A DNA stretch of 64,000 nt from Gnetum montanum (taxonomy: Eukaryota > Streptophyta > Gnetopsida > Gnetales > Gnetaceae): positions 1-64,000 of the forward strand of contig MNCI01027369.1 of the NCBI GenBank assembly GCA_015680685.1, given 5' to 3'. Positions 10,880 through 22,899 of this stretch are shown here, piece after piece. Within the stretch, counting starts at the first letter, position 1. Each line of letters starts with the position of its first letter. Both the position numbers and the translations under genes were made by a program. The notes below the pieces were generated by a model, which saw nothing but the letters and a program-made list of their open reading frames with translations, was not told where the DNA came from and did not search any database.

Positions 10880-12214
10880 TCACCCATGGAGACAACTTGG
10901 TACAATAGCATTCTTACCTATCTCCTTACCCAAAAAACATCACAAGAGCTAGACCTTAGGAAGAAACAACAATTTCTTCATAGAGCCAAGTACTTTATGA
11001 AGATCAATGGATAACTTTACAAAGTATGTCCCGATGGATTGGTTCGATAATGTGTTTCCGATAGAGATCAACTGAGAGTTCTCCAAGACACTCATGAGGG
11101 ATTTTGTGGGGGTCATTATGCTGGGAGACGAACGACCATCAAGATCTTACTTGCAAGGTATTATTGGGCTACCTTGTTCTGGGACACCCATTAATTTATC
11201 CAATCTTGTGAGTGTTGTCAACGTGATGGGGGAATGACTGCTAGAATGGAGTGTCCACAACAATGGATTTAACCATTAGAATCCTTTAACATTTGGGAAA
11301 TTGATTTTATGGGGCCCATTATACCAATGTCCAATGGAAAAGCTTACATCATAGTTTTTGTAGACTACTTAACAAAATGGGCTAAAGCAGCTGCCATTAA
11401 AGATTGTACATCATCTATAGCTACACGATTTGTTCAACAATAAGTTGTCAATAGGTTTGGTGTGCCACATGCACTTATTTCAAACAATGGTACACACTTT
11501 ACAAGTGCAAATTTTTGGAAGTTAATGCAATGCTTAGGGGTTGAGCATAAATTAACTACACCATACCACCCCCAAGCGAATAGTCAAGCCGAGGTCACCA
11601 ATAGGGAGATTACTAAGATACTGACTAGAACCATTAGCAAGTATAGGCAAGATTGGAGCACTAAACTAAACGATGCTCTTTGTGCATACTGCTTCACATG
11701 GAAACTCCCTATACGCTACTCTCCCTACGAGTTAGTGTACGGAAAGCTTCCAATGCTCCCTATCCAAATTGAGCTTCATACACTAGCTGTGGCATGTGAC
11801 CTCAACCTTGACCTTGATCTAGCACAAAAACAAAGGTTGATGACTCTTAACTTGCTAGATGAGAACCAACTAGCTACCCTATCATCTAATGAATTACATA
11901 AGGCATTTAATAAACAATGTCATGACCTGAAAATTAGGAAAGTTAGGTATCAGCCGGGAGATAAGGTTCTCTACTGGAACCCAACATAAGTGTCACAATG
12001 TACCAAATTTCAAACATTGTGGGAAGGACCTTACATTATTTATGCAATTTTTCCTTCAGGGTCCATGACCATATATAAACCTGAGAGTCTAGATAAGAGA
12101 CAGTTAGTCAACATGCAACAAACAAAACCTTTCCATGAGTTTAGGATAGCCAGAACACATGCTACCTCTATAGGTGGGCAAACTTGCTCATTATTTTGGA
12201 TCTCCTCCTTCTAA
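10880..12214 (+). pseudogene. pol: Integrase of element A (catalytic Asp changed)
   Basis: The HHCC zinc domain is at about 11085-11225 (THEGFCGGHY ... CECCQR). The core contains EIDFMGP (first Asp, about 11300), then SNNGTHF at about 11480 and NSQAEVTNRE (Glu, about 11580). Relatives have D-N-G at the second site, so here Asp became Asn (GAC/GAT to AAC). A C-terminal domain with QPGDKVLYWNP and LWEGPYIIYAIF follows to about 12200. Two large open segments (11462-11989 and 11990-12214, in adjacent frames without overlap) remain. It would insert cDNA into the host genome; this copy should be inactive. Confidence 0.9.
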
Positions 12215-14123
12215 CTCAGTCATGGGGGAGATGGCCATCTCTGTAATTCTTTCTAAATTTTTTTTACACATTTCTTTAATATTTCTTGTTTTAGTTTTAC
12301 ACCATCGTTCATATTTTTACCATTTATTTATGTGATTACTTTATTTTGTTCATCACCCAATAAGTGTTCATGATGGTGGCATGAATAATACCATATTGAT
12401 TGCTAATGTTTGGGTTTTACCTTTGAAATATGATGTTGATATTAAGGTATGGTTATTTTGATTAAATAGGAAATGAGTCCACATCATTCATGCATCCATA
12501 AAATCCTATGGTCTCCCTTGGCTTGGAACTATATAGTCCCTTTCTCTAATAAAATTATTAACAAATTGGTGGCAGTGTATTTCTCAAACTAAGAAAGTAC
12601 TCAAAGGATGAAAAGGGTGTGACTTTAAGGGGATTCAATGCATTTGTGCTAGCTATTCTCTTGAGTGCTTGGATGCTTTTTCTTTGGGTCCACCACTCTA
12701 CTATTCATCAAATATTTGGAAGTTGAGTACATAAAAATAAGTCTTTGCATGGTGTGGTTCTCACGCAAGAAAAAAAGAAGTGAAAGAAAAAAGAAAAAGT
12801 GAGAATTCAAAGCACACCCCTTAGACATAATAAAGCAATATGGTCTACAAGAACTAGTTATGGAATTGTAAAGAAATATTACCCATGCCTGAAGGTTCTC
12901 TCTAACTAAGGCCCTTTCTCACTTCCTACTTCTCCATCTTCCTCTCCTTGGAATGGTGGTGACTCTTTGTGGAAGCATTCTTGTTGCTTCAAGATGATAG
13001 GTTGGTCAAATGTGTTGATGCAAGGTCACTAAATGTGGTTTGTTGAGCCTGGATTTGGAATGAGTTCTACTTGGTCACATTAACCATAAAACACACACAA
13101 GGGACTTTACACAACCTTGTTCTTGGGTTTCCATTCCATTCTCTCCTCTCCATATTTCTTTTCCATTTTTCACCTCATTGCTAGTTTTATCATTAGTCTA
13201 TATCTTGGTTGATGCATTTTTTTCCTTGGTAGTTTCTTGTGGGTAAGTTCTTAACTCTTGCTTCCAAATAACATTCCTAGAGCCTATAGAATCTTTGGTA
13301 TGTGGGTTTGTCAGGGCATCAAGGGCATGAGCCTACTTTGGGAAGGACCCACAAGCATTCCTTTTTGGTGCATTTGTTAACTTCTTTTCCTTAAACATTT
13401 CTTGTAATCAATAATTTTTTGTTTCATCCCCATCCATGACATCCATTTTATTGGTGTTTCCATTGTTCATTTTTTTTCCATATTTCTTATTCCTTAACTT
13501 TTTTCCATCATATCACTATCGGAGGTTCGATCTTAGTCATGGGGGCCATGGCATAATTTTTTCAATTTTTCCTAACCCCTACACCTTAGGTAGTCACCAA
13601 TGTTAAATCTCTAGAATTTGTATCTACCATAACCACAACCTAGCCAATGCACTTTACATCAAGGCAAGGTATCAATTGCATTGTGATTTATCTACCCTCG
13701 CTCATTTGTGATTTTGTTGTGGGTGTAGATGATGATCATACAACAATGGATTGGGCCTAGAGGAAACACTCAGGATGGACAAGAACTAGAGTGTTTACAA
13801 AAGGAGCAAGATTGGTGGCGTGGCTATGGATAAACAATGGAAGGTGCAATCTTGGCATTGGCAGCAACACACCTTATTATTTTTCTCTCTCCTTCTCTTC
13901 TAGCTACTGAATAAAGGTTGGATGTCATTTATGTATAGTGTTCACCTCAGTGGTCATGAACACTAATGCTATCATGTATTGTATTGTATTGTTGATCCGT
14001 TCACCAGGCACGTTGAGTCTGTCACCCCGTTCAACCATCAATGGTCATTCAGTCAATAATCCCATACCTTCCCAATATTTTGTAAGGAAATCAAGGACAA
14101 GTTTTCATTCAGTCATGGGAGTA
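12215..14123 (+). other. 3' untranslated region of element A, with repeated polypurine-like motifs
   Basis: About 1.9 kb without a readable gene. AGTCATGGG occurs three times: 12218-12230 (before GAGATGGCCATC), 13535-13545 and directly at the LTR border (14111-14123). The last is the presumed plus-strand priming site; the first marks where an env-like gene would begin in relatives. Homologous sequence is in E from 61233, for example the block around AATTCAAAGCACACCCCTT. I see no env-like protein. Confidence 0.65.
14111..14123 (+). promoter_or_regulatory. Presumed polypurine tract of A
   Basis: AGTCATGGGAGTA abuts the 3' LTR start. In element F (reverse strand) the same position reads AGTCATGGGGCTA. 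It is only moderately purine-rich, so the assignment rests on position and conservation. Confidence 0.6.
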
Positions 14124-14938
14124 TGATGAACCGCAATATCGGGACCACGATATCACATCCACGATATTGGGTCTACAATGTTGGATACTCGATATTGGGG
14201 CCTATCTCCTCACCTATAAATAAGAGATGATTCCCTTGGTTTTCACATTAGATAGTTAGTCCCTTAGCCTAACTCTTGCCATTTTTCCCTCCAAAGTTAA
14301 AATTATTTCTATGTGCCCGTAGTAGGAGTCATAGAGTAAATGGATCTTTATTCGAGCATTGTGTACTTGAGCACACTTTGTGTATGGCAATAAATACAAA
14401 CTTTATGATAAACCTTGCAGCATTCAAAATATATTAATTAGTGCTAATTATTATTTAATGCTTTCCTAGTTGATTAATGATTTCTCTCACCCTACAACTC
14501 TCTTAGTTAAATACACTCAGTATGACCACTTGGATCATGCATGTAGTTCTTGGTAGCCGAATGACGATTAGCATTTGGTAATCCCAATAGTGTTGCACTG
14601 GTTCAAGATGTGTATGAAAAGTGGGAATAGATACTATTGTTAGGAGTAATTAGAACTTAGTTAATGAGTAGTTAATTTAGATTAGTTACTTAGTTATCTC
14701 TCCCCCCCTCCTTACTAGCATAAGATATAAAACACATAAAAGCTATAAAAATCATATTCCTCAAGCTTACTTAACCATACAATCGTGACATACAAGTAAG
14801 TTTGGGAAGAAAATGATTAACCAACCCGTTATTGTTCCACAAAGGTGCATAGGCACTTAGTCCTTGGAATTCGACCAGATTGTGCATGAAATGCTCGTAT
14901 TCATATGGTTGAGCATAGGGGTACCACACCACTCATCA
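14124..14938 (+). repeat. 3' LTR of element A
   Basis: TGATGAACCGCAATATCGGG to CACCACTCATCA, 815 bp, homologous to 5130-5962. TATA is at 14215-14222. The perfect TSD CTTGG follows at 14939-14943. Confidence 0.93.
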
Positions 14939-15059
14939 CTTGGCCTTCCTTTTATCCCATTTATTTCACCTACCTCTTATAATCTTTAGTGACCTTATTT
15001 AACCATTGATGTGATGTGTTTTGGCTTATCATTTACTAAGGTATTTTGGAATTATTTGC

Positions 15060-16330
15060 TCATTTTGTCACATAGGTACCACAATTAGTTTTCCTTTGAG
15101 TCTATATAGATCCCAAGGTGATGTTGAATGATTTATTAACCTTAATTGCCTAGATCTTGAGCTTGAGAGTCTTGTCAACCACATAGCCTTGATAGAGAAA
15201 CCTCTTGAATGGCCTAAAAACCTAGTCAAGTCCCTTAACCTTGAGATTTGTGATATTACTAAAGACTCTCTACTTGAGATTCCTATCATGACACATAGTG
15301 ATGAGGAGAAAACACTAAAAATAAGTTTCTCACTAGAATCTCAATAGGCTCAAGACATCACCAAGGTTTTCCAAGATAACATTAAGGTCTTTACCTAGTC
15401 AGATGAAGATATCCTAGGTCTTAATGCATGCTTAGTACAACATAACATCATGCTTGATCCTAATATCAAATCAATTAAGCAAAAAGTTTGCAAGATTAGA
15501 CCATATTTGGCCTTGGTATTTTGTGATGAAATCATGAAGATATATCAAACTAGTTTCATTCGAGCTATTGATTAGGTAAATTGGATGCCTAACATAGTGG
15601 TAGTCCCTAAGAAAAATGGGAGCATATGCATTTGCATTGATTTCTGAGACCTAAATATGACAATAATCAAAGATGATTTCTTGTTGCATAGTATTGACCA
15701 GTCGATTGATACTACAACTAGAAATGCCTTATTATCTTTCATGGATGGGTTCTTGGGATTCAACTAAGTTAAGATTAACCTAGAGCATCAAATATGTACG
15801 ACCTTCATGACCCCTTAGAGAACCATTTGCTACACCATGATGCCCTTTGGTCTAAAAAACATAGGAACAAGCTATCAATGAGTTATGATGTATACTTTTA
15901 GTGATTACATGCTAGGATTGCTCAATGACTATGTAGATGATGTAACTATTAATTCCAAAATGACCAATGACCATGCACATGACCTTGGACTTATGTTGAA
16001 ATGATGTCTTAAGTATGAGCTTATGCTTAATCCCAAGAAGTATTTTTTTGATGCCAAAATTAGTAAGATGCTTGACTTTGTAGTATCCAAAGGAGGAATA
16101 CATGTAAATCTTGCAAGGTTAAGGCTATATCCAACTTGATAGTACCAAATAACCTTAAGAACATTTGGGGGTTTCAAGGTAGATTATAATTTATTTGTAG
16201 GTTCATTACTAGGCTTACAGATAAATTACAACCTATGCATCACTTTAGTAAGAAAGGAGTTTGGTATGAGTGGATATCTCAATGGAAAGAAGCCTTTGAA
16301 AACTTAATAAAGAGTTGGCATAACTACCCT
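15060..16330 (+). pseudogene. pol: Reverse transcriptase of element B (Tat-type, heavily decayed)
   Basis: Blocks in order: LGLNACLVQHNIMLDPNIKS (about 15416-15475), VVVPKKNGSICICIDF (15599-15646), DDFLLHSIDQ (15673-15702), LLSFMDGFLGFN (about 15730-15765), MMPFGLKN (15839-15862) and the catalytic box YVDD at 15930-15941. These align throughout with RT of C (41054-42160) and D. It is interrupted by many stops and small frame changes. Upstream lies B's hairpin-repeat region, interrupted by A; downstream follow both RNase H domains and integrase. A canonical-looking acceptor, TTTTGTCACATAG, ends near 15075 just before the RT-linked sequence. Confidence 0.88.
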
Positions 16331-16790
16331 TGGTCTATTCACTGAAAAGGAAAAATCCTTTTACATCTACCTTACTATCTCTAACATGTTCATTACCTTC
16401 CTACTCTGTCAAAAACAAGATGATGGAGTAGAGCTTACTATATACTACCTAAGCCATGCATTAATTACCCATGAGACTTGATACATTGAAGTGGAGAAGT
16501 ATTGTCTAGCCCTATTCTTCTCATTGAAGAAGTGGAGACACTACCTCTTTAGTAGCCAAGATAATGTCATTTGCAAAGAGAATGTGCCTAGAGCCATAAT
16601 GACCAATATTTATAAAAGTAGTTGTATAGCTCTTTGGAAAGTCATAATAGTTGAATTTGACCTTCATTATGTATCTCAAGCATCAACCAAGGGTCAAGCT
16701 ATAGTGGCACAACTTACCATTTTCTTGGTAGAAGACCATGTATCCATAGACTTTGAATTCCATAATGAGCATGTCAACATAGTTAGCAAG
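16331..16790 (+). pseudogene. pol: Gypsy-type RNase H of element B
   Basis: Blocks FYIYLTIS, LTIYYLSHAL, EVEKYCLALFFSLKKWRHYL and KGQAIVAQL align with C (42190-42560). The open part 16491-16964 reads from here into the next domain. As in other Tat elements the first catalytic aspartate region (YLTIS/YLATS) is already altered, consistent with a second RNase H taking over. Confidence 0.82.
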
Positions 16791-17230
16791 GTACCCGAGG
16801 ACTATGAGGTAATTATGCACTTTAACAAAGCTTCAACCATCCATGGGGCTAATGTTGCTACCATCATAAAATCACCTTCTAGAGAAATCCAATCCTTTAC
16901 CTATTATTTGGAATTATCATGTACCAAAAATATGGTAGAATATGAAGGATTGATCAGGGAATGATGGTAGCTTGTGACCATGGAATCAAATGCCTAATGA
17001 TAAAAGATGATTCACAACTTGTGCTTAACCAAGTAACCCAAGTTTATCCAAGTAAAGCCAAACATTTGCAACTTTACTATGAATTAGGTAAGAGATTAAT
17101 GCAACAATTTACAAACATTGGTATCCAACATGTACCTTGAACTAAGAACACACTAGTTGATGCCATTGCAACCTTAGCCCTAAGTGTGACACCTAATGGT
17201 TTTAGAAAATTACCCTCTTTATTTCCATCA
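16791..17230 (+). pseudogene. pol: Archaeal-type RNase H (aRH) of element B
   Basis: A second RNase H between gypsy RNase H and integrase is the hallmark of the Tat lineage. Blocks: MHFNKAST (Asp to Asn at the first catalytic position), NMVEYEGLIRE (Glu), then after a frame change near 16960 IKDDSQLVLNQVTQVY (Asp) and NTLVDAIATLAL (Asp). It aligns with C at 42630-43030 and D at 22900-23339. Confidence 0.85.
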
Positions 17231-18315
17231 TGTAGAATAGTGAAGGTAACCTTGTAGCCTTTATCAACACCACTCCTTCAAAGAATTGGTATGATAATAT
17301 TAACTTCTACCTAATACCTAGCAAATATCTACAAGGCTTGACTACTTCCAAAAAGGACATTGTATGTAAAAGATCAAAACATTATGCCATTATAGGCATT
17401 AACCCACTATGTTGATAGTCCTATGATCACATATTGTTAGTATGCTTAGGCAAAACCAAAGCCTACATAGTCCTCAAGTAAGTTGATAAGGATGTACGTG
17501 AAGGACATATAGGTCCTAAAGCCATGGACACAAAGATTAGATTACTAGGTTATTATTGGCCCTATATGAAAAGTGATTGTCTATAGAAGATTAAAACTTA
17601 TAACACCTGTCAATGACATAGCAACCTGATACAGGTACCACAAATTAAGTTACACACTACTTAGATAACTTGGCCATTTTAATAGTGGGGATTGGAAATC
17701 ATTGGACATATAATGCCTAAGTATTCTAGAGGACATAGCTTCATTATCACTCTAATAGAATACTTTATAAAGTAGGTTGAAGCTATTCCATTCACATCTC
17801 AACAACTTTGGCGATTCATACTAGACAACATTGTAGCCCATTTTGGCATACCTTTGATCATAGTCATGGACAATGGACCATAATTTAGTAGCTAAGAAAT
17901 GAAAATATTTTTTCAAGACCACAACATTAAGCATTCCTATTTATCACCATACTACCCTCAAGCCAACAAAAAAGCTGAAGCCAACAATAAGGCCATCATA
18001 AACTTGCTTAAAAAGATGCTAAATAATAGCAGATGCAAGTAGCATGAGCAGCTTGTCCATGCATTTTGGACCTATCATACTACCTATCAAACTATAATTG
18101 ATGTAACTCCATATAGCCTAGTTTATGGATCTAAAGCTATTTTGCCTCTTGAATTGTAGGTACCATTACTTAGGGTGGCTCTATTGGACTTCATCAATGA
18201 TGAGCAGAAAAAGGAGCCACATACCATTAATTGATATTTAGTGGAAGAGAAATACATATGAATGCTTGCTCACATCAAATGATACAAACAGAGGTAGAAG
18301 CAACAACATCATCAT
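17231..18315 (+). pseudogene. pol: Integrase of element B, 5' part (split by insertion D)
   Basis: HHCC domain (VREGHIGPKAM ... TYNTCQ, first Cys changed to Tyr) and LLGYYWPYM. The core has WGLEIIGHI (Asp to Glu), VMDNGP (Asp, about 17867) and KKAEANNKAI (Glu, about 17975). SLVYGSKAILPLEL and KKEPHTIN lead to the break at 18315. Reading resumes at 54806 with HDLNKWKIKEEDVV, so D was inserted inside this gene. Many stops are present. Confidence 0.9.
18311..18315. repeat. Target-site duplication of element D, left copy (ATCAT)
   Basis: ATCAT precedes the TGTAAC LTR end and is repeated at 54801-54805 after the far LTR. The integrase reading of element B is continuous across the two flanks, independently confirming a single 36.5-kb insertion. 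Confidence 0.93.
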
Positions 18316-19837
18316 TGTAACGATCGAAAACGTCGGTTGCTAGAAACACTGAGAGGTCTTCGAAACACACAGTTTATCCCTGGATCTGTGCAAGGGCTGT
18401 GCTGGAGAAAATAGATTCAAGGTGCCCTGGATGGTCTTGTCGATCAAACAGGGACTTAACAGGTGTGACTTAACCTCTTTGTGGATGTTTCTTTTATGAA
18501 AACAAAAATGTGTAGCTTAAAGCGATGATTAATAAATATAAAGTGATTAAATGGTGCAAAATGCGATGATAATAAATGTAACAAGATTAAGAGTGAAAAG
18601 ATGCACCACCTCAAGATCATGGATTTGATATTTGCTTTGTTTGAGGGAAGTACAACAAGCTGTGTGACACAAAGAGGCACAGAAAACTTTGGGGTAACCA
18701 CAATGCTCAGAGTTACACCAACTATGCTCTTTTGAATGACAACTTAGAAGCCAACTATGCCAAAAGCCAATATGAAAAGACAACCATGCAAAAAGCTAAT
18801 CAAAATGGCAACTATGTTCCATAGCCAACCCTTTGAGCACTATTTGATGGGGTATTTATAGGGCCAGGAGCATGAGGAAAACACGATTTAGTCACCACCT
18901 ATCCTGGATCCTGCAAGATGCAAACTGTGCCACCTACAAACTTTGCTATGCTATGACCATCTTGCGGAAACTGTATATGTTGAAGTCCAGTGTGCCAACA
19001 ATGCAAGTAGGAATGAGACAAAATTAATGTAGAGAATGTCTTGATGCTTCCATGTTAACTTTACTTTGCTCACATGGTTTGATGCCTTAGCATAGCGCGA
19101 GTCATTGCTCGCTACGCTATGCTATGCTATGTAGCATAGCATTGCGTAGCCACTGGGTTAGACTGGATACTTGTGTCGAAAGACAAAACATTTGCTAAAG
19201 GAATTTTGCATCTTTGCTATGCTATGCTATGTAGCATAGAATAGTGTAGTAGCCGAAGTATGATGCATTTCCACCTAAGTCATGATGTTTCACCTGAAAA
19301 CCTTTATTTAAATTTCAAGGGTTGACTGAGACAGAACATTTCTAGATGCCAGAGTGTTGCCAAGTACAGCCTTCTTACTGAAATGGCTTAACAGAGGAGC
19401 TTTTGTGTTTCTTGCTTTTGCTACGCTATGCTACGCTACATAGCGTAGCACTTTGTGGTGCTGAATCCTGGCCTGCTTTGTGAACACTTTGTCAAAACTT
19501 GCATTCAAACATCTGATTGATTGTTTTAAGGCTTTCTATGCTATGTAGCATACCATACATAGCATACCATTTTACTTCGAAAAATTGCCAAACTATTTTG
19601 CCCATCTTGAACAGTATCAACAACTCCTAGCACGGTTTCTGAGTAGATTGTCAATCAGGCCAACTATCCACTTGGGTAGGTTGGTGAGTCCAATGGAAAA
19701 ACCAATCCCGAAGATAGAAAACTTGCCAAACTATGTAGTCTACCTTTGGTATCTACATCCTATTTCTCGATGATCATAATGTTGCACTTGTGGAAGTCCT
19801 TGCCCAAATTCCAGGACTGAAATTTTATGGTGTTTCA
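18316..19837 (-). repeat. 3' LTR of element D (left end)
   Basis: On the minus strand it starts TGAAACACCATAAAATTTC and ends CGATCGTTACA. A TATA box is at 18853-18860 (minus). It contains several clusters of the palindromic words GCTATGCTA / TAGCATAGC, near 19090-19140, 19215-19240, 19420-19450 and 19535-19570. Relative to the other copy it lacks about 22 bp near 19816. The LTR start resembles that of C (TGAAACACCACAAAATTTC), so C and D are related families. Confidence 0.92.
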
Positions 19838-19853
19838 TTGGCCTCTCTTTGTT
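19838..19853 (-). promoter_or_regulatory. Polypurine tract of element D
   Basis: Minus strand AACAAAGAGAGGCCAA directly before the LTR start. It matches AACAAAGAGGGGCCAA at the same place in C (45836-45851) with one difference. Confidence 0.82.
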
Positions 19854-21194
19854 GACGTCTGGAGGATGTGCTCGAGATACGTCGACAACAATACAAAACA
19901 CCATGGTAAACAAGATGCTAACATCACTTTTTGGAAACTGTCTAATGTTGCTAAGATATGCTTGAGAGTGCTAGGATAGTTATGTAGGGAAAGGAAAAAG
20001 GGAAAAGGATGAATTTGTGGGTGCAGCTTGGGAGGGGAAAGATGTAGCATAGGGAGGTCCTTCATCGGAGTGCTTATGAGGGAGTTGATATGCATAAGCA
20101 TCTTTGCTTTGTGGACTTTTGGCCTCTTGTTAGAATGCTTAGAGAGGGTCACTATGAAATGGCTGATGTGCCATTTGTTTTAGGCACCTTTTTTTCTTTT
20201 GTGAGCTTTTGCTCCTTTACACTTTTCTTTTGCTGTTTTGTTGTATTCATTTACAATAACCTAATTGTTGCAGGACAAGTGTTTCTCCCTCAGGAGGAGT
20301 TGTATCACATCCATATAGGACTTTAACCTACCTACAGATGCTTCCCATGTGGTGAGTTGCATTACGCACATGATGGACTTTGGGGTCGAGCATATGGAAA
20401 GGCTTTATAGGTATTGGAAAAATTTATAAAATAGGTGTGGGAAAGAGTAATTGTTGGTGTAAGATGCAGGGTTAAGGAGGAGGGTAGGATGATAATATGC
20501 ACTCCCAAGTAGCTAGGCTAGTCAAGACAACCACCTTACAATGATGTAGCACCCTGTTGCCCTGGTGAAATGTACTTCTGATTGATGCCCCTTTGGCATG
20601 TATCCTGCAAACACAACAGAGAGAAAACTAGAAGAAACAACCATGAAGCAAAATAAATGTGAAGTTCTTACTTGCTTTGGATGATGTTGGACACTAGATA
20701 TTGTTGCTGTAGGATGCGATGTCCAAACCAGAAAGGCTAGCAATGGTTTTGGCAGCATTAGTTGTGGATAGGTTGACACCAAGGAGGCTAAGAGCTGTGG
20801 TGATGTGAGTGCTCAGGAATCCCCACCCCAGTCAAACATTATGTAGTTTAGTTGTAAGGTGAGAAGCCTAATAGCTGAATGTCTTTTAGGCATGAATAAG
20901 GATTGGGGTTGGATGGTAGCAACCCTGTGGTAGGGCCACAATGGTACCGGGGCTCCAGCAGCAGGTGTCGACCACCGGAACTACTACCAGGTTGACTGGT
21001 TATGATAGCGATAGCTTTGGAAGGTTAACAAGATGTTAGAGGACATCTTTGGAGGATCACCAAGATGCCAAGGGAAATGGCATTACATGTGTTCTAGAGG
21101 ATGTTTTCTTGTCACTGTGAACTGCATTCTGGAACTACAATGCACCACCCTACATTGGCATAATGCACGGTTGCTTGTTTGTAAGGTTGTAGAT
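19854..21194 (-). other. 3' untranslated region of element D
   Basis: No gene is readable. It holds a motif shared with B and C: minus strand TGGTTGTTTCTTC...GTTGTGTTTGCAG|GAT, with the AG at 20606-20605. It looks like a pyrimidine-rich splice acceptor. Near the LTR, TTGTCGACGTATCTCGAG followed by GTCAAC is shared with C (around 45800-45837). Other reading frames here are short and unsupported. Confidence 0.55.
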
Positions 21195-21560
21195 GCATGT
21201 TGAGGATGTTGTGCCACAAACCCAGTTTAAGGTCTTGGTAGATCATTGGATGTGCTGGTCTAAAGTCCCAACAGATTGTGGTGTGCTAGTTTAAGGTTCC
21301 AGCAGACCATGATGCTACTTTAAGGTCCTAGCAGACTGTTGTGCTAGTTTATCGTCGTATCGGATGGTGGATAAGCCAGTTTAAGGTTATAGCAGACCGT
21401 TTGTGCTAGTTTTATGTCTTGGTAGATGTTCTTTGCCATTTTTACATCATGGTGGATAGCTTGTGCCTATTTATAGTCATAGCCAACTATCAGTGCCAAT
21501 TTATAGTCGTAGTAGACTCCTTTGCTAGTTTTACGTCATAGCGGATGATCTGCTTACCTT
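21195..21560 (-). repeat. Array of small hairpin repeats after pol, element D
   Basis: About ten copies of a module read on + as TAGTTTAAGGTCCTAGCAGACC (that is, minus GGTC-TGCTAG-GACC-TTAAACTA), spaced 30-50 bp. Each has a 4-bp inverted repeat, a 6-nt loop and a conserved TAAACT. Later copies drift to TATAG/TACGTC forms. Confidence 0.78.
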
Positions 21561-21572
21561 GCTCATGCATCA

Positions 21573-22860
21573 GATGTAATACATCTTGAGATACAGGGGG
21601 TTCATAAGGTTTGAAAACTCTCTACCATCCATGTCTGCTAGCTTGAAGGCCCCATTCTCGTAGGCCTTCGTGACCACAAATGGACCTTTCTAGTTTGCTA
21701 AGAATTTATTCATAGGTTCACAAATAGCCTTGAGAATAAGGTCTCCCTTTTTAATTAGCCGCTGGGATGGGTTTGCATGATGCTTTTGCCATTGCCTATC
21801 TTGATACCATTCAATGCAACCAAGTGTTTGCATGCACTCCTCCTCTATTGAGTCAAGGTCAATGATTCTTGGTTCAATGTTTTGGGCTTTGTCGATGATG
21901 TTTGATAGGATCATTCGGAGTGATGGTACCTATAATTCAAGAGGTAACACTACTTCAGATCTGTAAACCAGGCTATAAGGAGTCTTACCTGTAGCCACTC
22001 TACACATCGTTCGGTAAGCCCAGAGCACGTAGAGGATTTTCTTGTACCATTGTCTCTTGCTATTGCTAAGCATCTTCTTGAGCAAGTTGATGATGACCTT
22101 GTTCCTTGCTTCTGCTTGCTTGGTGCTTGCGGATAGTATGGCAATGAGAAATACTACTTTATGCCAAGATTGCTGCAAAATGCTTTGGTCTCCACACTAC
22201 TAAATTATGGCCCGTTGTCAATCACAATAGTCATGGGAAGCCCAAACCTTGTCACTATGTTCTCCAATATAAAATGGAAAACCTGTTGCGATGTAGTCTT
22301 CCTAAGGGGGATAGCCTCTACCCACTTTGTAAAATGCTCAGTGGTGGTAATAATGAAGCTATGTCCTGTGGAAGACTTAAGCATGATAGGTCCTATTATG
22401 TCTAGTCCCCATCGTTGGAATCGCCACGTGATTTGCGTTGGATGTAACTTAGTGGGTGGAATGTGCATAAGATTTGCGTATCGTTGGCACGTGTCACATA
22501 CCTTGACTTTAGCTAGGAAATCTTGTTCCATGTGAGGCCAGTAATACCCTAGGCATTTGATTTTTTCCACCATTGCCCTAGGGGTTATGTGTCCTCCACA
22601 CAGTCCTTCGTGAACCTCATTAATGATCTTCTGCGCTTGTCCCTTACCTACGCATGCCAAGAATATCCCATCAAAGGAGCATCTGCATAAAGCATAATCT
22701 CCAATAAGCACATATTGTTGAGCACACTTTTGGATTGCATCTCTCTAGGTAGATGTCAAACCACGCAGGGTTTCACCATGTTGCAGGTAGGACTTAATGT
22801 TATCGTACCACTCCTGGGTAGCACTCATAGAGGCGACATGTACCGCTTGAGTAATAGGAT
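21573..22860 (-). pseudogene. pol: Integrase of element D
   Basis: The HHCC zinc domain is at about 22640-22530 (VHEGLCGGHITP ... CDTCQRY). The core has WGLDIIGPI (Asp, about 22415), VIDNGP (Asp, about 22210) and after a frame change near 22120 KQAEARNKVI (Glu). YSLVYRSEVVLPLEL is at about 21935-21980. The C-terminal domain, KKGDLILKAICEPMNKFLAN and ENGAFKLADMDG, ends near 21573. All three catalytic residues survive but the gene has a frameshift and stops. It aligns throughout with C (43070-44377). Confidence 0.9.
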
Positions 22861-22899
22861 CTGCACACTTGATTATCGAGGTAGGAAAGGTTATGAACA

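Larger units (their letters stand above)
5130..14938 (+). mobile_element. Element A: complete Athila-like Ty3/gypsy LTR retrotransposon
   Basis: Two related LTRs start with TGATGAA and end with ATCA, flanked by the perfect 5-bp duplication CTTGG (5125-5129 and 14939-14943). Length is about 9.8 kb. The order LTR, tRNA-Asp-type primer site, gag, protease, RT, RNase H, integrase, long 3' UTR, LTR is Ty3/gypsy. Protease motif DLGSS and RT motif FMDDFSNYG point to the Athila branch. All genes carry stops. The LTRs are visibly diverged, including a short length difference in U3, so the insertion is old. It interrupts element B between its hairpin repeats and its RT. Athila elements often carry an env-like gene downstream of integrase; none is readable here. 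Confidence 0.95.

Noticed and set aside
12215-14123. env-like gene of an Athila element
   Set aside because: No reading frame beyond chance length (13938-14126 is 62 residues and lies at the LTR border), no signal peptide or membrane pattern.
19081-19260. Satellite or MITE made of GCTATGCTA words
   Set aside because: Clusters are confined to D's LTRs and introns, irregularly spaced and without TSDs, so they are part of the element and not separate insertions.
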